NCBI GenBank assembly: GCA_041395245.1
Contig: JAWLAY010000006.1
Location: 1-64,000, forward strand
From: Aquimonas sp041395245
Lineage (GTDB): Bacteria; Pseudomonadota; Gammaproteobacteria; Xanthomonadales; Xanthomonadaceae
Reading direction: 5' to 3'
Length of the DNA: 64,000 bases
Shown: one piece after another, positions 7,823 to 17,322 of the stretch
Layout: every line of letters starts with the position of its first letter
Position numbering within the stretch: the stretch's first letter is position 1
Notes under the pieces: model-generated
What the model was told of the DNA's origin: nothing
Seen by the model: the letters and a program-made list of their open reading frames with translations, nothing else
Database searches by the model: none
Translations under genes and position numbers: made by a program

Positions 7823-10081
7823 ATGAACCATCCCCTTTCCCCCGTCCTGCGTTCGCGTATCTCGCGTCACCCATTGGCGGTCGCACTGACTTGCGGCCTC
7901 GGATCTTTCAGCGCTCACGCCGATGTGGTGGGAACGGATGATCCTTGGCTGCTCTGCCCACAGCAAGAGCTGTTCTCGACGTATCGCGAAGGACTGCCGA
8001 CAACAGGTGACCGGGAAACCGCTTCGACCGACGCCTCGGCAACGACGTTCCACGTCAACGACAAACAGGTCTACGAGCTTTCTGGCGCGGTGGAAATCCA
8101 GCGTGCCGATCAACTCCTGCAAGCACCGCGCCTGCGCTTTTCGAAAACCGATCAGACCTACGAAAGCCCGGACGGCATGAGCTATCAGGACCGTGGTTTC
8201 CTGTTGCAGGCGGATCACGCCGAAGGCGACCTCGCTGCCGACCGTTCGACGCTACGTGGCGTCGACTATTTCCTGCTCAACCGACGTGGCAACGGTCGAG
8301 CCGAGCTCGCTGAACTGAGCGGCGAGCAGGCCGCGCTGCAGCAGGTCAGCTATACCACCTGCGACCCGGCGTCGAACGGCTGGCGTTTCCAGGCCGAACA
8401 CATCGACCTCGACAACAAGCTGGGCGTCGGTGTCGCGCACAATGCGCGCCTGCACTTGGGCAGTGTGCCGGTCTTCTATCTGCCCTATGTCAGTTTTCCG
8501 ACCGATGACCGGCGCCGTTCCGGCTTCCTGTATCCCATCATCGGCACAGGCAGCAACACCGGACTGGATATTCGGCAACCGTACTATCTCAATCTCGCAC
8601 CCAACTACGACGCCACGATCACGCCGCGCTCGCTGGGACGTCGCGGCTTCATGATCGGTGGCGAATTCCGATATCTGGGTGAAGGTTACTCCGGTAACGT
8701 CGAGGCGGAATGGCTGCCGGATGACGATATCAGGCAGCGTGATCGCGGTTCGTTTCGTTATCGCCACATCGGCCAGCTGGACAGCAACTGGCAGGTCAGA
8801 GCTGATCTGTACCGGGTCTCCGACGACCGCTTTTTCGAAGATCTGGGCGACTCGCTGACCAGCATTTCCACCACGCTGCTTGAAAGCAGCACGGGCGTCT
8901 ACGGACGAGGAAAGCGCTGGACTGCCAGCGCGCTGTTGCGTGACTTCCAGTTGGTGGACCCGCTGATCGACAATTCGGCGACGCCGTTCAGGCAAGTTCC
9001 ACAACTTCGCTTCGATACGTTGACACCGACTGGCTTCCGCTCGGTCCAGGTGGGTTTGCGTTCGGAACTGGTCGGATTCGACCACACCGTCCGCGCCGCG
9101 GGCCAACGGCTGGACCTGTATCCCTATCTGCGCGCGCCGATCGAACGATCCTGGGGTTTCTTCCGACCCGAGCTGGGCTATCGCTATACCCGTTATGCGC
9201 TGGATCGGGAGTTGGCTAACGACGACCAGTCCCCATCACGCGGCACGCCCATCGCCAGCCTGGACACAGGGTTGTTGTTTGAACGTCCCGCTCGTTTGTT
9301 CAGTCGAGATCTGTTGCAGACCCTGGAACCCCGCTTGTATTACCTGCGCGTGCCCTATCGCGAGCAGGATGACTTGCCGCTCTTCGATACACAGGAACTC
9401 AGCTTCAGTTATGCCCAACTGTTTCGCAGTAACCGCTTTACCGGTGCGGATCGCCAGATGGATGCGAACCAGCTCACCGCCGCCATCAGTACGCGCTTCT
9501 TCAACGCTGAAACCGGCGAGGAACGTGCTTCTGTCACGTTTGGTCAGATTCACTACTTCGACCCGCAGCGTGTGCAGCTCGATCCGCTTTCCACACCCAG
9601 TGTCCTCGACGGATCACCCTACATCGCCGACCTTCAGTTCAACCTGACCAATCGGCTGAGCGGCGGCATTTCGACGCAGTGGGACGGCGACAATCACCAG
9701 ACTCAACTCAGCTCGGTGCGTGGCCAATATCGCTTCGGCCAGGAAGGCGTCGCCAATCTGGCCTACCGCTTCCGACGCACGGCCGTCGACCCGGTGGAGC
9801 AGATCGATGCGACGGCGCTGATTCCGGTATCGGAACGCTGGCGTCTGGTGGGCCGCTGGAACTACTCGCTGACGGATCGAACCAGTCTGGAAGCGTTTGG
9901 CGGTCTGCAGTGGGAAAGCTGCTGCATGGCGATTCGATTGCTTGGCCGCCACTACGTGCGAAACCGCGAAGGCGACAAGAACAACGCGCTCTACGTGGAA
10001 ATCGAACTGAAGGGCCTTGGCCGCTTCGGGCGAACCTCAGAGGAGCTGCTGCAGCGTGCTATTCTCGGATACACGCGCTGA
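7823..10081 (+). CDS. lptD: LptD, LPS-assembly outer membrane protein
   Basis: 752 residues from the ATG at 7823; an upstream in-frame GTG at 7796 is less likely because the signal-peptide-like N-terminus (LAVALTCGLGSFSAHA) starts best here. An OstA/LptA-like periplasmic domain lies at about residues 65-175, followed by the large beta-barrel. The four cysteines of the essential disulfides are all present: Cys45, Cys180 and the pair Cys700-Cys701. LptD with LptE inserts lipopolysaccharide into the outer leaflet. It heads the conserved lptD-surA-pdxA-rsmA-apaG-apaH series, and SurA, encoded next, is its folding chaperone. Confidence 0.95.
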   Translation: MNHPLSPVLRSRISRHPLAVALTCGLGSFSAHADVVGTDDPWLLCPQQELFSTYREGLPTTGDRETASTDASATTFHVNDKQVYELSGAVEIQRADQLLQAPRLRFSKTDQTYESPDGMSYQDRGFLLQADHAEGDLAADRSTLRGVDYFLLNRRGNGRAELAELSGEQAALQQVSYTTCDPASNGWRFQAEHIDLDNKLGVGVAHNARLHLGSVPVFYLPYVSFPTDDRRRSGFLYPIIGTGSNTGLDIRQPYYLNLAPNYDATITPRSLGRRGFMIGGEFRYLGEGYSGNVEAEWLPDDDIRQRDRGSFRYRHIGQLDSNWQVRADLYRVSDDRFFEDLGDSLTSISTTLLESSTGVYGRGKRWTASALLRDFQLVDPLIDNSATPFRQVPQLRFDTLTPTGFRSVQVGLRSELVGFDHTVRAAGQRLDLYPYLRAPIERSWGFFRPELGYRYTRYALDRELANDDQSPSRGTPIASLDTGLLFERPARLFSRDLLQTLEPRLYYLRVPYREQDDLPLFDTQELSFSYAQLFRSNRFTGADRQMDANQLTAAISTRFFNAETGEERASVTFGQIHYFDPQRVQLDPLSTPSVLDGSPYIADLQFNLTNRLSGGISTQWDGDNHQTQLSSVRGQYRFGQEGVANLAYRFRRTAVDPVEQIDATALIPVSERWRLVGRWNYSLTDRTSLEAFGGLQWESCCMAIRLLGRHYVRNREGDKNNALYVEIELKGLGRFGRTSEELLQRAILGYTR

Positions 10082-10208
10082 AGCATGAACTATCGCAAGA
10101 AAACGACCATTTAACCTCGGTCAAACGCTCACGTGTCACGCTGGTACACGCAACATTCGTCGCCGCCGCTGCGACCCCGTACTGACCTGTTTCGAGAACC
10201 CATTGCGC

Positions 10209-11525
10209 ATGAAATCGCTTCTTCTCTCCGCTGTATTCCGCTTGTCCGTCTCAGTGGCTGCGGTACTTCCCTCCTTTCTGAGCCCAACTGCGCACGCGCA
10301 GCTGCTAGCCCAAAACCAGCCGGTCGATAGCATCGTCGCGGTCGTCGAGGACGATGTCATCCTGCGCAGCGAGCTCAATCGCGCGGTGTCGAATATCCTC
10401 GCGCAGTACGCTGACCGTCGCAGTGAGCTGCCACCGGAAAACGTCCTGCAAAAGCAGGTTCTGGAACGTTTGATTCTGGTTCGCCTGCAGGTCCAGCGCG
10501 CCGGCGAAAGTGGTGTGCGCGTTACCGACCCCGAAATCGAATCGGCGCTGCAGGGCATCGCGCAGAACAACCGCCTCAGCCTAGACCAGATGCGGGCGCA
10601 ACTGGAAAACGACGGCATCCCCTTCATGGAGTTCGCCCGCTCACTGCGCGACGAGATGATCGTGCAGCGCCTGCGGCAATCCGTCGTGCAGAGTCGTGTC
10701 CAGGTCAGCGTTACCGAAGTGGACATTCTGCTGGCCAGCAACAGTCTGAAGACCGGCCAGGTGCACGCCGCAAATATTCTCGTCGGTCTTCCCGATGGGG
10801 CCACCGCAGAGCAGATTGAAACCGCCCGAGGCAAGATCGAAGGCGTTCGCGAGCTGATCGAGAAGGGTGAAATCGAGTTTTCCGCGGCAGCCATCCGTTA
10901 CTCCGACGCACCCAATGCACTGGAGGGCGGCGACCTTGGATGGCGCAGCTACGATGAGGTGCCCGCGATGTTTGCCAGCATGCTGCAAGGAATGCAGCCC
11001 GGTGATGTCTCGCCAGCGGTTCGTGGCCCCAGCGGGTTCCACATGCTGAAACTGCTGGAAGTGCGCAACGACGATGCGCAGCGGATCACCGAGTTCAATG
11101 CCCGTCACATCATGATCCGAATTGACGATGTCACCTCAACCCAAGACGCCAGAGCCAAAATCGACCTCATCAAGTCACGCCTCGATGCGGGAGAAGACTT
11201 CGACAAGGTCGCTCGCGAAGCGTCCGAGGACGCAATGTCGCGCAATCAGGGCGGAGATCTCGGCTGGTTTGCGCCGTATGCCTACGGTCAGGGCATCGGT
11301 GATGCGCTGCTTGCGCTGTCTGACGGACAAACCTCTGCGCCGGTCCTGAGCGACGCGGGTTGGCATATCGTTCAACGCTTGGGCACACGCGAGCAGGACA
11401 TCACCGAGCAGGTCAAGCGGGATCGCGCCCGGGAAACCCTCGGTCGTCGCAAGTCGGAAGAAGAATACGAGCGCTTCCTGCGTCAGTTGCGCGAAGAATC
11501 CTATGTGGAGTCGCGGTTGAACTGA
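10209..11525 (+). CDS. surA: SurA, periplasmic peptidyl-prolyl isomerase chaperone
   Basis: 438 residues starting at ATG 10209 (a TTG two codons upstream is possible). A hydrophobic signal peptide ends near AHAQ. The SurA N-terminal chaperone domain follows (DDVILRSELNRAV), then two parvulin domains around residues 170-270 and 285-385, each with a typical GGDLGW core. SurA delivers outer-membrane proteins, notably LptD, to the BAM complex. Its TGA overlaps the pdxA ATG by one base, so translation is probably coupled. Confidence 0.95.
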   Translation: MKSLLLSAVFRLSVSVAAVLPSFLSPTAHAQLLAQNQPVDSIVAVVEDDVILRSELNRAVSNILAQYADRRSELPPENVLQKQVLERLILVRLQVQRAGESGVRVTDPEIESALQGIAQNNRLSLDQMRAQLENDGIPFMEFARSLRDEMIVQRLRQSVVQSRVQVSVTEVDILLASNSLKTGQVHAANILVGLPDGATAEQIETARGKIEGVRELIEKGEIEFSAAAIRYSDAPNALEGGDLGWRSYDEVPAMFASMLQGMQPGDVSPAVRGPSGFHMLKLLEVRNDDAQRITEFNARHIMIRIDDVTSTQDARAKIDLIKSRLDAGEDFDKVAREASEDAMSRNQGGDLGWFAPYAYGQGIGDALLALSDGQTSAPVLSDAGWHIVQRLGTREQDITEQVKRDRARETLGRRKSEEEYERFLRQLREESYVESRLN

Positions 11526-12553
11526 TGACCCGGCAGGAGAGTCGCGAAGCCAGCTCCCGCGCCCGCCTCGGGCTGATCGTCGGCGAACCGGCGGGTGTCG
11601 GACCCGAGTTGGCGGTCAGACTGGCGCAGCAGACGCGAGACTGCGATCTGGTCGCCTTTGCTGATCCAGACGTATTGACCGAGGCGGCAAGCCGCCTTGG
11701 TCTGCCCCTGGCCTTGCATCGCGCGAACCAGACCGATGGAGATTCCCGCGCTGCGGGCCATCTGGTGGTCGCTCCCCATCGCACCGCCGAACCCGTGGTG
11801 CCGGGAAGGTTGGATATCCGCAATGCGCAACATGTGCTCGACTGCATGCACGAAGCCAGTCGACTCTGCCTTGCTGGCGCGCTGGATGGGCTGGTCACCG
11901 GCCCGGTTCACAAGGGCATTCTCTGCGATGCGGGTGTCGCGTTTTCCGGCATGACCGGATTCCTCGCCACGCAGGCGGGCCTGCGCGAATCGGACGTGGT
12001 GATGATGCTGGCCAATCCGCAGATGCGGGTCGCGCTGGTGACCACACATCTGCCGCTGCGCGCGGTGGCCGATTCGATCAATGCGGAGCTACTGGAACGC
12101 GTCACCACGGTCCTGCACGACAGCCTGCAGCGCGACTTCGGGATCGCGCGTCCGCGAATTGCGGTGCTCGGATTGAACCCGCACGCCGGTGAGGATGGTC
12201 ACCTCGGCACCGAGGAACGCGACATCTTTCTGCCCTGGCTGACGCGGATGCGGGCGCGCGACTTCGACTTGATCGGCCCCTTGCCCGCGGACACGGCTTT
12301 CCTGCCGCAGCGATTGACGGCGTTTGATGCCGTGTTGGCGATGTATCACGACCAGGGTCTGCCCGTGCTCAAGTTCAGCGGATTCCAGCATGCCGTCAAT
12401 ATCAGCCTCGGTCTGCCCTATGTTCGCGTGGCCGTCGACCACGGCACGGCGCTGGATCTGGCAGGTCGCGGACTGGCCGATCCCTCCAGTCTGCTGGCAG
12501 CACTGCGCCACGCGGAGCACTTCGTGCAGCACCGACGCGAGCATTGCGCATGA
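11525..12553 (+). CDS. pdxA: PdxA, 4-hydroxythreonine-4-phosphate dehydrogenase
   Basis: 342 residues from the ATG embedded in the surA stop (TGATG). The opening GLIVGEPAGVGPELA, the internal GLVTGPVHKG and the late AMYHDQGLPVLKF are family signatures with metal-ligand histidines. It oxidises 4-phosphohydroxy-threonine in pyridoxal phosphate synthesis. Its last bases overlap rsmA by four (ATGA), as usual for this operon. Confidence 0.96.
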   Translation: MTRQESREASSRARLGLIVGEPAGVGPELAVRLAQQTRDCDLVAFADPDVLTEAASRLGLPLALHRANQTDGDSRAAGHLVVAPHRTAEPVVPGRLDIRNAQHVLDCMHEASRLCLAGALDGLVTGPVHKGILCDAGVAFSGMTGFLATQAGLRESDVVMMLANPQMRVALVTTHLPLRAVADSINAELLERVTTVLHDSLQRDFGIARPRIAVLGLNPHAGEDGHLGTEERDIFLPWLTRMRARDFDLIGPLPADTAFLPQRLTAFDAVLAMYHDQGLPVLKFSGFQHAVNISLGLPYVRVAVDHGTALDLAGRGLADPSSLLAALRHAEHFVQHRREHCA

Positions 12554-13374
12554 GTTATCAAACCAAGAAATCGCTGGGCCAGCATTTTCTGCATTCGCCG
12601 GGAATCATCGACAAGATTCTGCTCGCCATTGCGCCGCAGCCGGGTGATCAACTGATTGAAATCGGACCCGGTGCCGGTGCCATCACGGCACCGCTGTTGT
12701 CGCAACACAGGCAACTGACGGTGATCGAATTCGACCGCGACCTGATCGAGCCGCTGCGCCGAATGGGGGAACGACTCGGCGAACTGCAGATTGTCCACGC
12801 CGACATTCTTAGTGTGGATCTGACTGCGCTGGCTGCGGGCCGATCGATCCGGCTGATCGGCAATCTGCCCTACAACATCTCTTCGCCGATCCTGTTTCAT
12901 GCTATCGCGCATCTGGCCTGCATCAAGGACATGCACTTCATGCTGCAGAAGGAAGTGGTTGACCGCATGGCAGCCAGTCCCGGCAGCAAGGTCTATGGCC
13001 GCTTGTCGGTGATGTTGCAGGCGCGATGCCGGGTTCAACCCCTCTTTATGGTTCCGCCTGGGGCGTTCAGCCCGCCGCCGAAGGTCGATTCCGCCGTCGT
13101 GCGCCTGCTGCCGCGCGCGCAGGATGAATTCGCCATCCACGAACCGCGCCTGTTTTCCCAATTGGTTCGCGCCGCTTTCGCGCAACGCAGAAAAACGCTG
13201 CGCAACGCCTTGGGGGACTTCTGTGGCGAGGCCGACCTGTTGGCGGTGGGTATCTCGCCGGGTGCGCGCGCTGAAACCATCGCGGTAGGCAAGTATGTCG
13301 AGCTCAGCAACGCCTTGCATGCGAAGGGAATGACCGTTTCAGGGACCTTGCCGCCCGACAGCGATTCCGATTGA
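12550..13374 (+). CDS. rsmA: RsmA (KsgA), 16S rRNA adenine dimethyltransferase
   Basis: 274 residues starting MSYQTKKSLGQHFL. The SAM-binding motif IEIGPGAGAIT and the catalytic NLPYNISSPIL are intact. The enzyme dimethylates A1518 and A1519 of 16S rRNA in late small-subunit assembly. The ATG overlaps the pdxA stop; a TTG two codons upstream is less likely. A 166-base gap with no recognisable feature separates it from apaG. Confidence 0.96.
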   Translation: MSYQTKKSLGQHFLHSPGIIDKILLAIAPQPGDQLIEIGPGAGAITAPLLSQHRQLTVIEFDRDLIEPLRRMGERLGELQIVHADILSVDLTALAAGRSIRLIGNLPYNISSPILFHAIAHLACIKDMHFMLQKEVVDRMAASPGSKVYGRLSVMLQARCRVQPLFMVPPGAFSPPPKVDSAVVRLLPRAQDEFAIHEPRLFSQLVRAAFAQRRKTLRNALGDFCGEADLLAVGISPGARAETIAVGKYVELSNALHAKGMTVSGTLPPDSDSD

Positions 13375-13540
13375 CCCCGTTCAGCGCTGGCCTCGGGCAC
13401 ATCGTCCCTCCCGTTCGGCTGGGCATTTGACGGGGCTTCCCGCTGAATAGGCTGCTCACGCCTTGCGTGGCATTCGACCCGGAATCCGCGGCCTGAAAAT
13501 CGCTTCGGGGAACCGGCCCAGCGGCTGCTAAAATGCGCTC

Positions 13541-13921
13541 ATGTCGACCGCCACACCTGCCATCGAAGTCTCGGTGACCACACGCTACCTGCGCGATCAA
13601 TCCGCGCCGGAACAGGCGCGCTACGCCTTTTCCTACACCATTACGCTGCGCAATGTCGGCAACGTCGCTGCGCGTCTGCTCACTCGCCAGTGGATCGTGC
13701 GCGATGCCAGCGGGCATAGCGAAGAAGTCCGTGGCGATGGCGTCGTTGGTCAGCATCCGCACCTGCAACCCGGTGAATCCTTTCAGTACAGCTCGGGGGC
13801 GGTGATCGCCACGCCAGTCGGAACGATGCAGGGGAGCTACCGCTGGCAGCTTGATGGCGGACGCGAATTCGATACCGCCATCCCGGAGTTCACCCTTAGC
13901 GGCCCCAGGACACTGCACTGA
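13541..13921 (+). CDS. apaG: ApaG domain protein
   Basis: 126 residues, one ApaG (fibronectin-like beta) domain: VSVTTRYL near the start, YTITLRNVG, RQWIVRDASG and GEVRGDGVVG-type segments, and MQGSYRW near the end. The biochemical role is unsettled; the family accompanies apaH and rsmA. Its TGA shares a base with the apaH ATG (TGATG). Confidence 0.93.
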   Translation: MSTATPAIEVSVTTRYLRDQSAPEQARYAFSYTITLRNVGNVAARLLTRQWIVRDASGHSEEVRGDGVVGQHPHLQPGESFQYSSGAVIATPVGTMQGSYRWQLDGGREFDTAIPEFTLSGPRTLH

Positions 13922-14769
13922 TGGCCGTCTACGCGATCGGCGATGTGCAGGGTTGTCTTGAACCGCTGCAGCGATTGCTCGACAAGCTGCGCTTTGATCC
14001 GGCTGCCGATCATCTTTGGTTCTGCGGTGATCTGGTCAATCGGGGCGGCCAGTCGCTGGAAGTCCTGCGACTGATCAAATCGCTCGATATCCACTCGCAC
14101 GTGGTCCTCGGCAACCACGATCTCTCGCTGCTGGCGATTTCCATGCGGCGCGAGGACGAGCAGCGCAAGGTCAACGCCGAGCTTCAGCGCGTACTGTTTG
14201 CCGAAGATCGAGAAGACTTGCTGGACTGGTTGCGCAAACGTCCGCTGATGCATGTCGATGCGGCGCGCGGCTGGGCGATGGTTCATGCCGGCCTGGCGCC
14301 GAAGTGGACCATCCGTCTGGCCCGACAGCGCGCACACGAGGTCGAAGCGCGGCTGCACAGTCCAGACTATCGAAAACTGCTACGCGGCATGTTCGGTAAT
14401 CAACCCGATACCTGGTCGCCAAAACTCAATGGCGTGGACCGCATGCGCGCCATCATCAACGTCTTCACGCGGATGCGCTTTTGCAGTCCGAAGGGCAGTA
14501 TCGCGTTCGATGCCAAGGGTCGTCCCGGAACTCAGAAGCCGGGTCTGTACCCTTGGTTCGATGTACCGGGTCACGCCCAGCGTGAACTGCGCATCGTGTG
14601 CGGACATTGGTCCACGCTGGGGCTCAGCATGACCAACCAGGTCTTTTCCATCGATACGGGCTGTGTCTGGGGCGGTCCTCTGACTGCGTTACAGCTGGAT
14701 GCGGAATGGCCGCGTGTCATTCAGGTGCCAGGGAAGGCGAGCGCAAAGCCCGGCCAGATCGAGGACTGA
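13921..14769 (+). CDS. apaH: ApaH, symmetrical diadenosine tetraphosphatase
   Basis: 282 residues. The phosphoesterase metal-site motifs appear in order: IGDVQGC, CGDLVNRG, LGNHD, then VHAGLAPKW and a late CGHWSTLG. The enzyme hydrolyses Ap4A to two ADP, and in E. coli also decaps Np4-capped RNA. It is the last gene of the lptD-to-apaH series, coupled to apaG. Confidence 0.95.
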   Translation: MAVYAIGDVQGCLEPLQRLLDKLRFDPAADHLWFCGDLVNRGGQSLEVLRLIKSLDIHSHVVLGNHDLSLLAISMRREDEQRKVNAELQRVLFAEDREDLLDWLRKRPLMHVDAARGWAMVHAGLAPKWTIRLARQRAHEVEARLHSPDYRKLLRGMFGNQPDTWSPKLNGVDRMRAIINVFTRMRFCSPKGSIAFDAKGRPGTQKPGLYPWFDVPGHAQRELRIVCGHWSTLGLSMTNQVFSIDTGCVWGGPLTALQLDAEWPRVIQVPGKASAKPGQIED

Positions 14770-14844
14770 CGACAGTGATTCGCCATGGCAGCCGACCGCA
14801 ACGCCAGCCGTAATAGTTCTGCATCAATGATGAGGAGAGATCGG

Positions 14845-15342
14845 ATGAAATCGTGGTTGATGATGGGCGCCGTGGCACTGGGACTTTCCGGATCGATTCT
14901 GGCCGAGGAAATGCTGGAGAAAGAGTCGCCCCAGCCGGACAAACGGCTGATCGAAGCACTGGAGTCAGAAAGCCTGAAGTACGAGGTGCTGGAGACCGGT
15001 GAGTTGTCGGTCCTGATCGAATGGACCGACGAGAACCGCAGCCAGATCGTGCGTCTGCAGTCGAAGACATTCCGCTTCCAGCAACATGAGTATCGCGACA
15101 TCTACTCGCTGGGCTACGAGGTCAAGGAGGGCGAGCAACTGCCGCTCGCACTGGCAACCCGATTGCTGACCGAAAGCAACACGTCAAAGCTCGGTTTCTG
15201 GGCCTTGCAGGACCATCAGGTCTACAACATCGCCCGAATGGCGTCGCGCTCGACACCGAGCCAGATTCGTGAAGCGATCTTCTATGTCGCGCAGTACGCC
15301 GACGATCTTGAAAAGGAATTGCTCGGCACCGACGATTTCTGA
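14845..15342 (+). CDS. Exported protein of unknown function, possibly YbjN-like
   Basis: 165 residues from ATG 14845, chosen because ATGAGGAGAG lies just before it and the reading then begins with a signal peptide (MKSWLMMGAVALGLSGSILAEE). The mature part is a single mixed alpha/beta region: an N-terminal helix (KRLIEALESE), a strand-rich centre, then LLTESNTSKLGFWAL and a helical tail. The layout recalls YbjN/CesT-like folds, but I see no decisive motif. It follows apaH after 75 bases and ends at a bidirectional terminator, so it may be cotranscribed with apaH. Confidence 0.7.
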   Translation: MKSWLMMGAVALGLSGSILAEEMLEKESPQPDKRLIEALESESLKYEVLETGELSVLIEWTDENRSQIVRLQSKTFRFQQHEYRDIYSLGYEVKEGEQLPLALATRLLTESNTSKLGFWALQDHQVYNIARMASRSTPSQIREAIFYVAQYADDLEKELLGTDDF

Positions 15343-15360
15343 GCTCAGACCTGTCGCAAA

Positions 15361-15394
15361 AACAGAAAACGCCCCGCTTGGGGCGTTTTCTGTT
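15361..15394. terminator. Bidirectional terminator between convergent genes
   Basis: A perfect 15-bp stem (15361-15375 with 15380-15394, loop GCTT) has A-rich and T-rich outer ends, so it works on both strands. It separates the plus-strand exported protein from mucD on the minus strand. Confidence 0.9.
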
Positions 15395-15403
15395 CAGGAT
15401 CAC

Positions 15404-16835
15404 TCAATCCTCGGCGCCATCCGGCGTGACGCTGACGAAACTCGTCTGCTCACCGCGCCGGATCAACAACATCACCGGTTTACCCACCGCTCCTTTCGCG
15501 ACCGCCTCATCAAACGCGGCCACGCTGCCGATCTTGCTGCGTCCCACCATCAGCACCACGTCACCGGGCTGAAGGTTGGCGCGGCGCGCCGAACTGCCGG
15601 TGACGGAGGAAATCACCACGCCCTCGCCCGCGGCCAGACCCAGTGCTTCGCGCTGATCCGGAAGTCAAGGACTCAACGCTAAAACCGAGCGGTCCCGTCT
15701 GATCAGACTTCGCACCCGTCTTGGCAAGGTCGCCACCATCACGGGGCAGCTCACCAATCACTACGTCGATGTCGCGAGTGCGGCCATCTCGGAAAACCGA
15801 AAGCGTGACCTTGGAACCGGGCTTGGCCGCGCCCACCAACGGCGGCAATTCACTGGAGCGACCAATTTCGAGTCCGTCGAACTTGAGGATGACATCGCCG
15901 ATCTCCACACCCGCTTTTTCCGCTGCACTGTTCGGACTGAAGCCGTTGACCAAGGCCCCACCGGGTTTCTCCAGACCCAGTCCGGCGGCGGCGTCGCGAG
16001 CGACGTCCTGAATGGTCACGCCGAGCAATCCACGCGCAACGAAACCCTTCTCCTTGAGTTGATCGGCCGAGTTCATTGCCACCTGGATGGGGATCGCAAA
16101 CGACACACCCATGTATCCACCGGTATTGGAGAAGATCTGCGAGTTGATGCCGACCACTTCGCCGTCCATGTTGATCAGGGGGCCACCTGAGTTGCCACGG
16201 TTGATCGGCACGTCGGTCTGAATGAAGGGCACATACTGCTGACCGGTCATCTGCGAACTGCGGCCCACGGCGCTGACAATTCCCGCCGTCACCGAGTGCT
16301 CGAAGCCGAATGGCGAACCGATTGCCAGCACCCACTGACCGGGCTTCAGTTCCTTGGCCTCACCCAGTCGAACTGTCGGCAAGCGCTCGGCATCCAGCTT
16401 GAGCAGGGCCACGTCACTCTGCTCGTCACTGCCAACGACCTTGGCCTCCAGCTCGCGACGATCCCGCAAACGCACGATGACCTCATCCGCGCCGTCAATC
16501 ACGTGGTGATTGGTGAGCACGTAGCCATCGGAAGAAATGATGAAACCGGTACCCATGGACGTGCGGTCGCGCGGCATCTGCGGCATGCCGGGCATCCCGG
16601 GCATCCCGAAAAAGCGTCGCAACTCTTCCGGAATCTCGCTTTCGTCCATGCCCTTGGCGCCACCGCGCGCCGCTGCTTCGGCCGTGCGGGTCGCCTCGAT
16701 ATTGACGACCGCAGGACCGACCTGCTCGACCAGACCGGTGAAGTCCGGCAGGTTCTGCGAGCACGCCGCAGTGCTGAACAGGGCGCCCGCCAGCAGGCAG
16801 AGTGCGCCCATCCGTTTACGCAAACTCAAGCTCAT
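15404..16835 (-). pseudogene. mucD: MucD/DegQ periplasmic serine protease, frameshifted in second PDZ
   Basis: Starts at ATG 16835 after GGAG. The signal sequence ends in STAACSQN; a lipoprotein cysteine is possible but the lipobox is weak. Trypsin-like triad: His in LTNHHVI, Asp in SDVALLKL, Ser in GNSGGPL; PDZ1 follows. Near 15662 the reading changes frame: after VESLT the downstream DQREALGL...VISSVTGSSARRANLQPGD continues in the +1 frame to a normal end at 15404. Removing one A from the pair at 15662-15663 restores LTPDQREALGL. As written, the protease would read on to 15561 with an aberrant tail and lack PDZ2. It may be a real mutation or a sequencing error. The gene closes the rpoE locus and degrades misfolded envelope proteins. 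Confidence 0.88.
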
Positions 16836-16869
16836 CGGAGGTTCTCCAGATTGATGACAACGAAATCCT

Positions 16870-17322
16870 TCATTCGCCAGCGTCGTCAAGCAGATGAAGA
16901 CGGGGTCTCGCCTGCCCGCGAGCACGAGCGAGCCGCTTGGAAAGACACAGCGCAAGCAAAGTTCCTGCAACGGCACCCATGACCGATGGCAGGTTTCCAA
17001 TCGGGTTCAGCATCCATGCACCGCACAACATGCCAAGCAACGGCAAGCCATAGCCGCGCCAAGCCTGGCGCAGCAGACCCGCTTCATTCATCTGCAATTC
17101 GATGCGCTGACCCGGCCTCAGGTCCGGATCATCCGAGCGCCGCTCAAGTCGCAACTCGACCTGCCCGGACAAAGATCCCAATACTTCACAACGCCCTCCG
17201 CAGCCACCGCAGCCCGTGCAAACGGGAGCCAGCCGGAGCACCCAGAAATGCGGATCGGTATCGACAACGAATGCGTGGCGACTTCGAAAAACTACCGTGG
17301 ACTCAGCGCGATCCGGCATCAC
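16870..17322 (-). CDS. rseC: RseC/MucC family inner-membrane protein
   Basis: 150 residues. The cytosolic N-terminus holds a cysteine cluster (CTGCGGCGGRC) before two membrane helices (LPLLGMLCGAWML and GAVAGTLLALCL), the RseC/MucC and SoxR-reducing layout. RseC modulates sigma-E signalling weakly in E. coli, and a homologue in Rhodobacter supports SoxR reduction. It overlaps the end of rseA by 20 bases, indicating coupling. No rseB/mucB gene stands between rseA and this gene. Confidence 0.85.
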   Translation of the reverse strand: MMPDRAESTVVFRSRHAFVVDTDPHFWVLRLAPVCTGCGGCGGRCEVLGSLSGQVELRLERRSDDPDLRPGQRIELQMNEAGLLRQAWRGYGLPLLGMLCGAWMLNPIGNLPSVMGAVAGTLLALCLSKRLARARGQARPRLHLLDDAGE

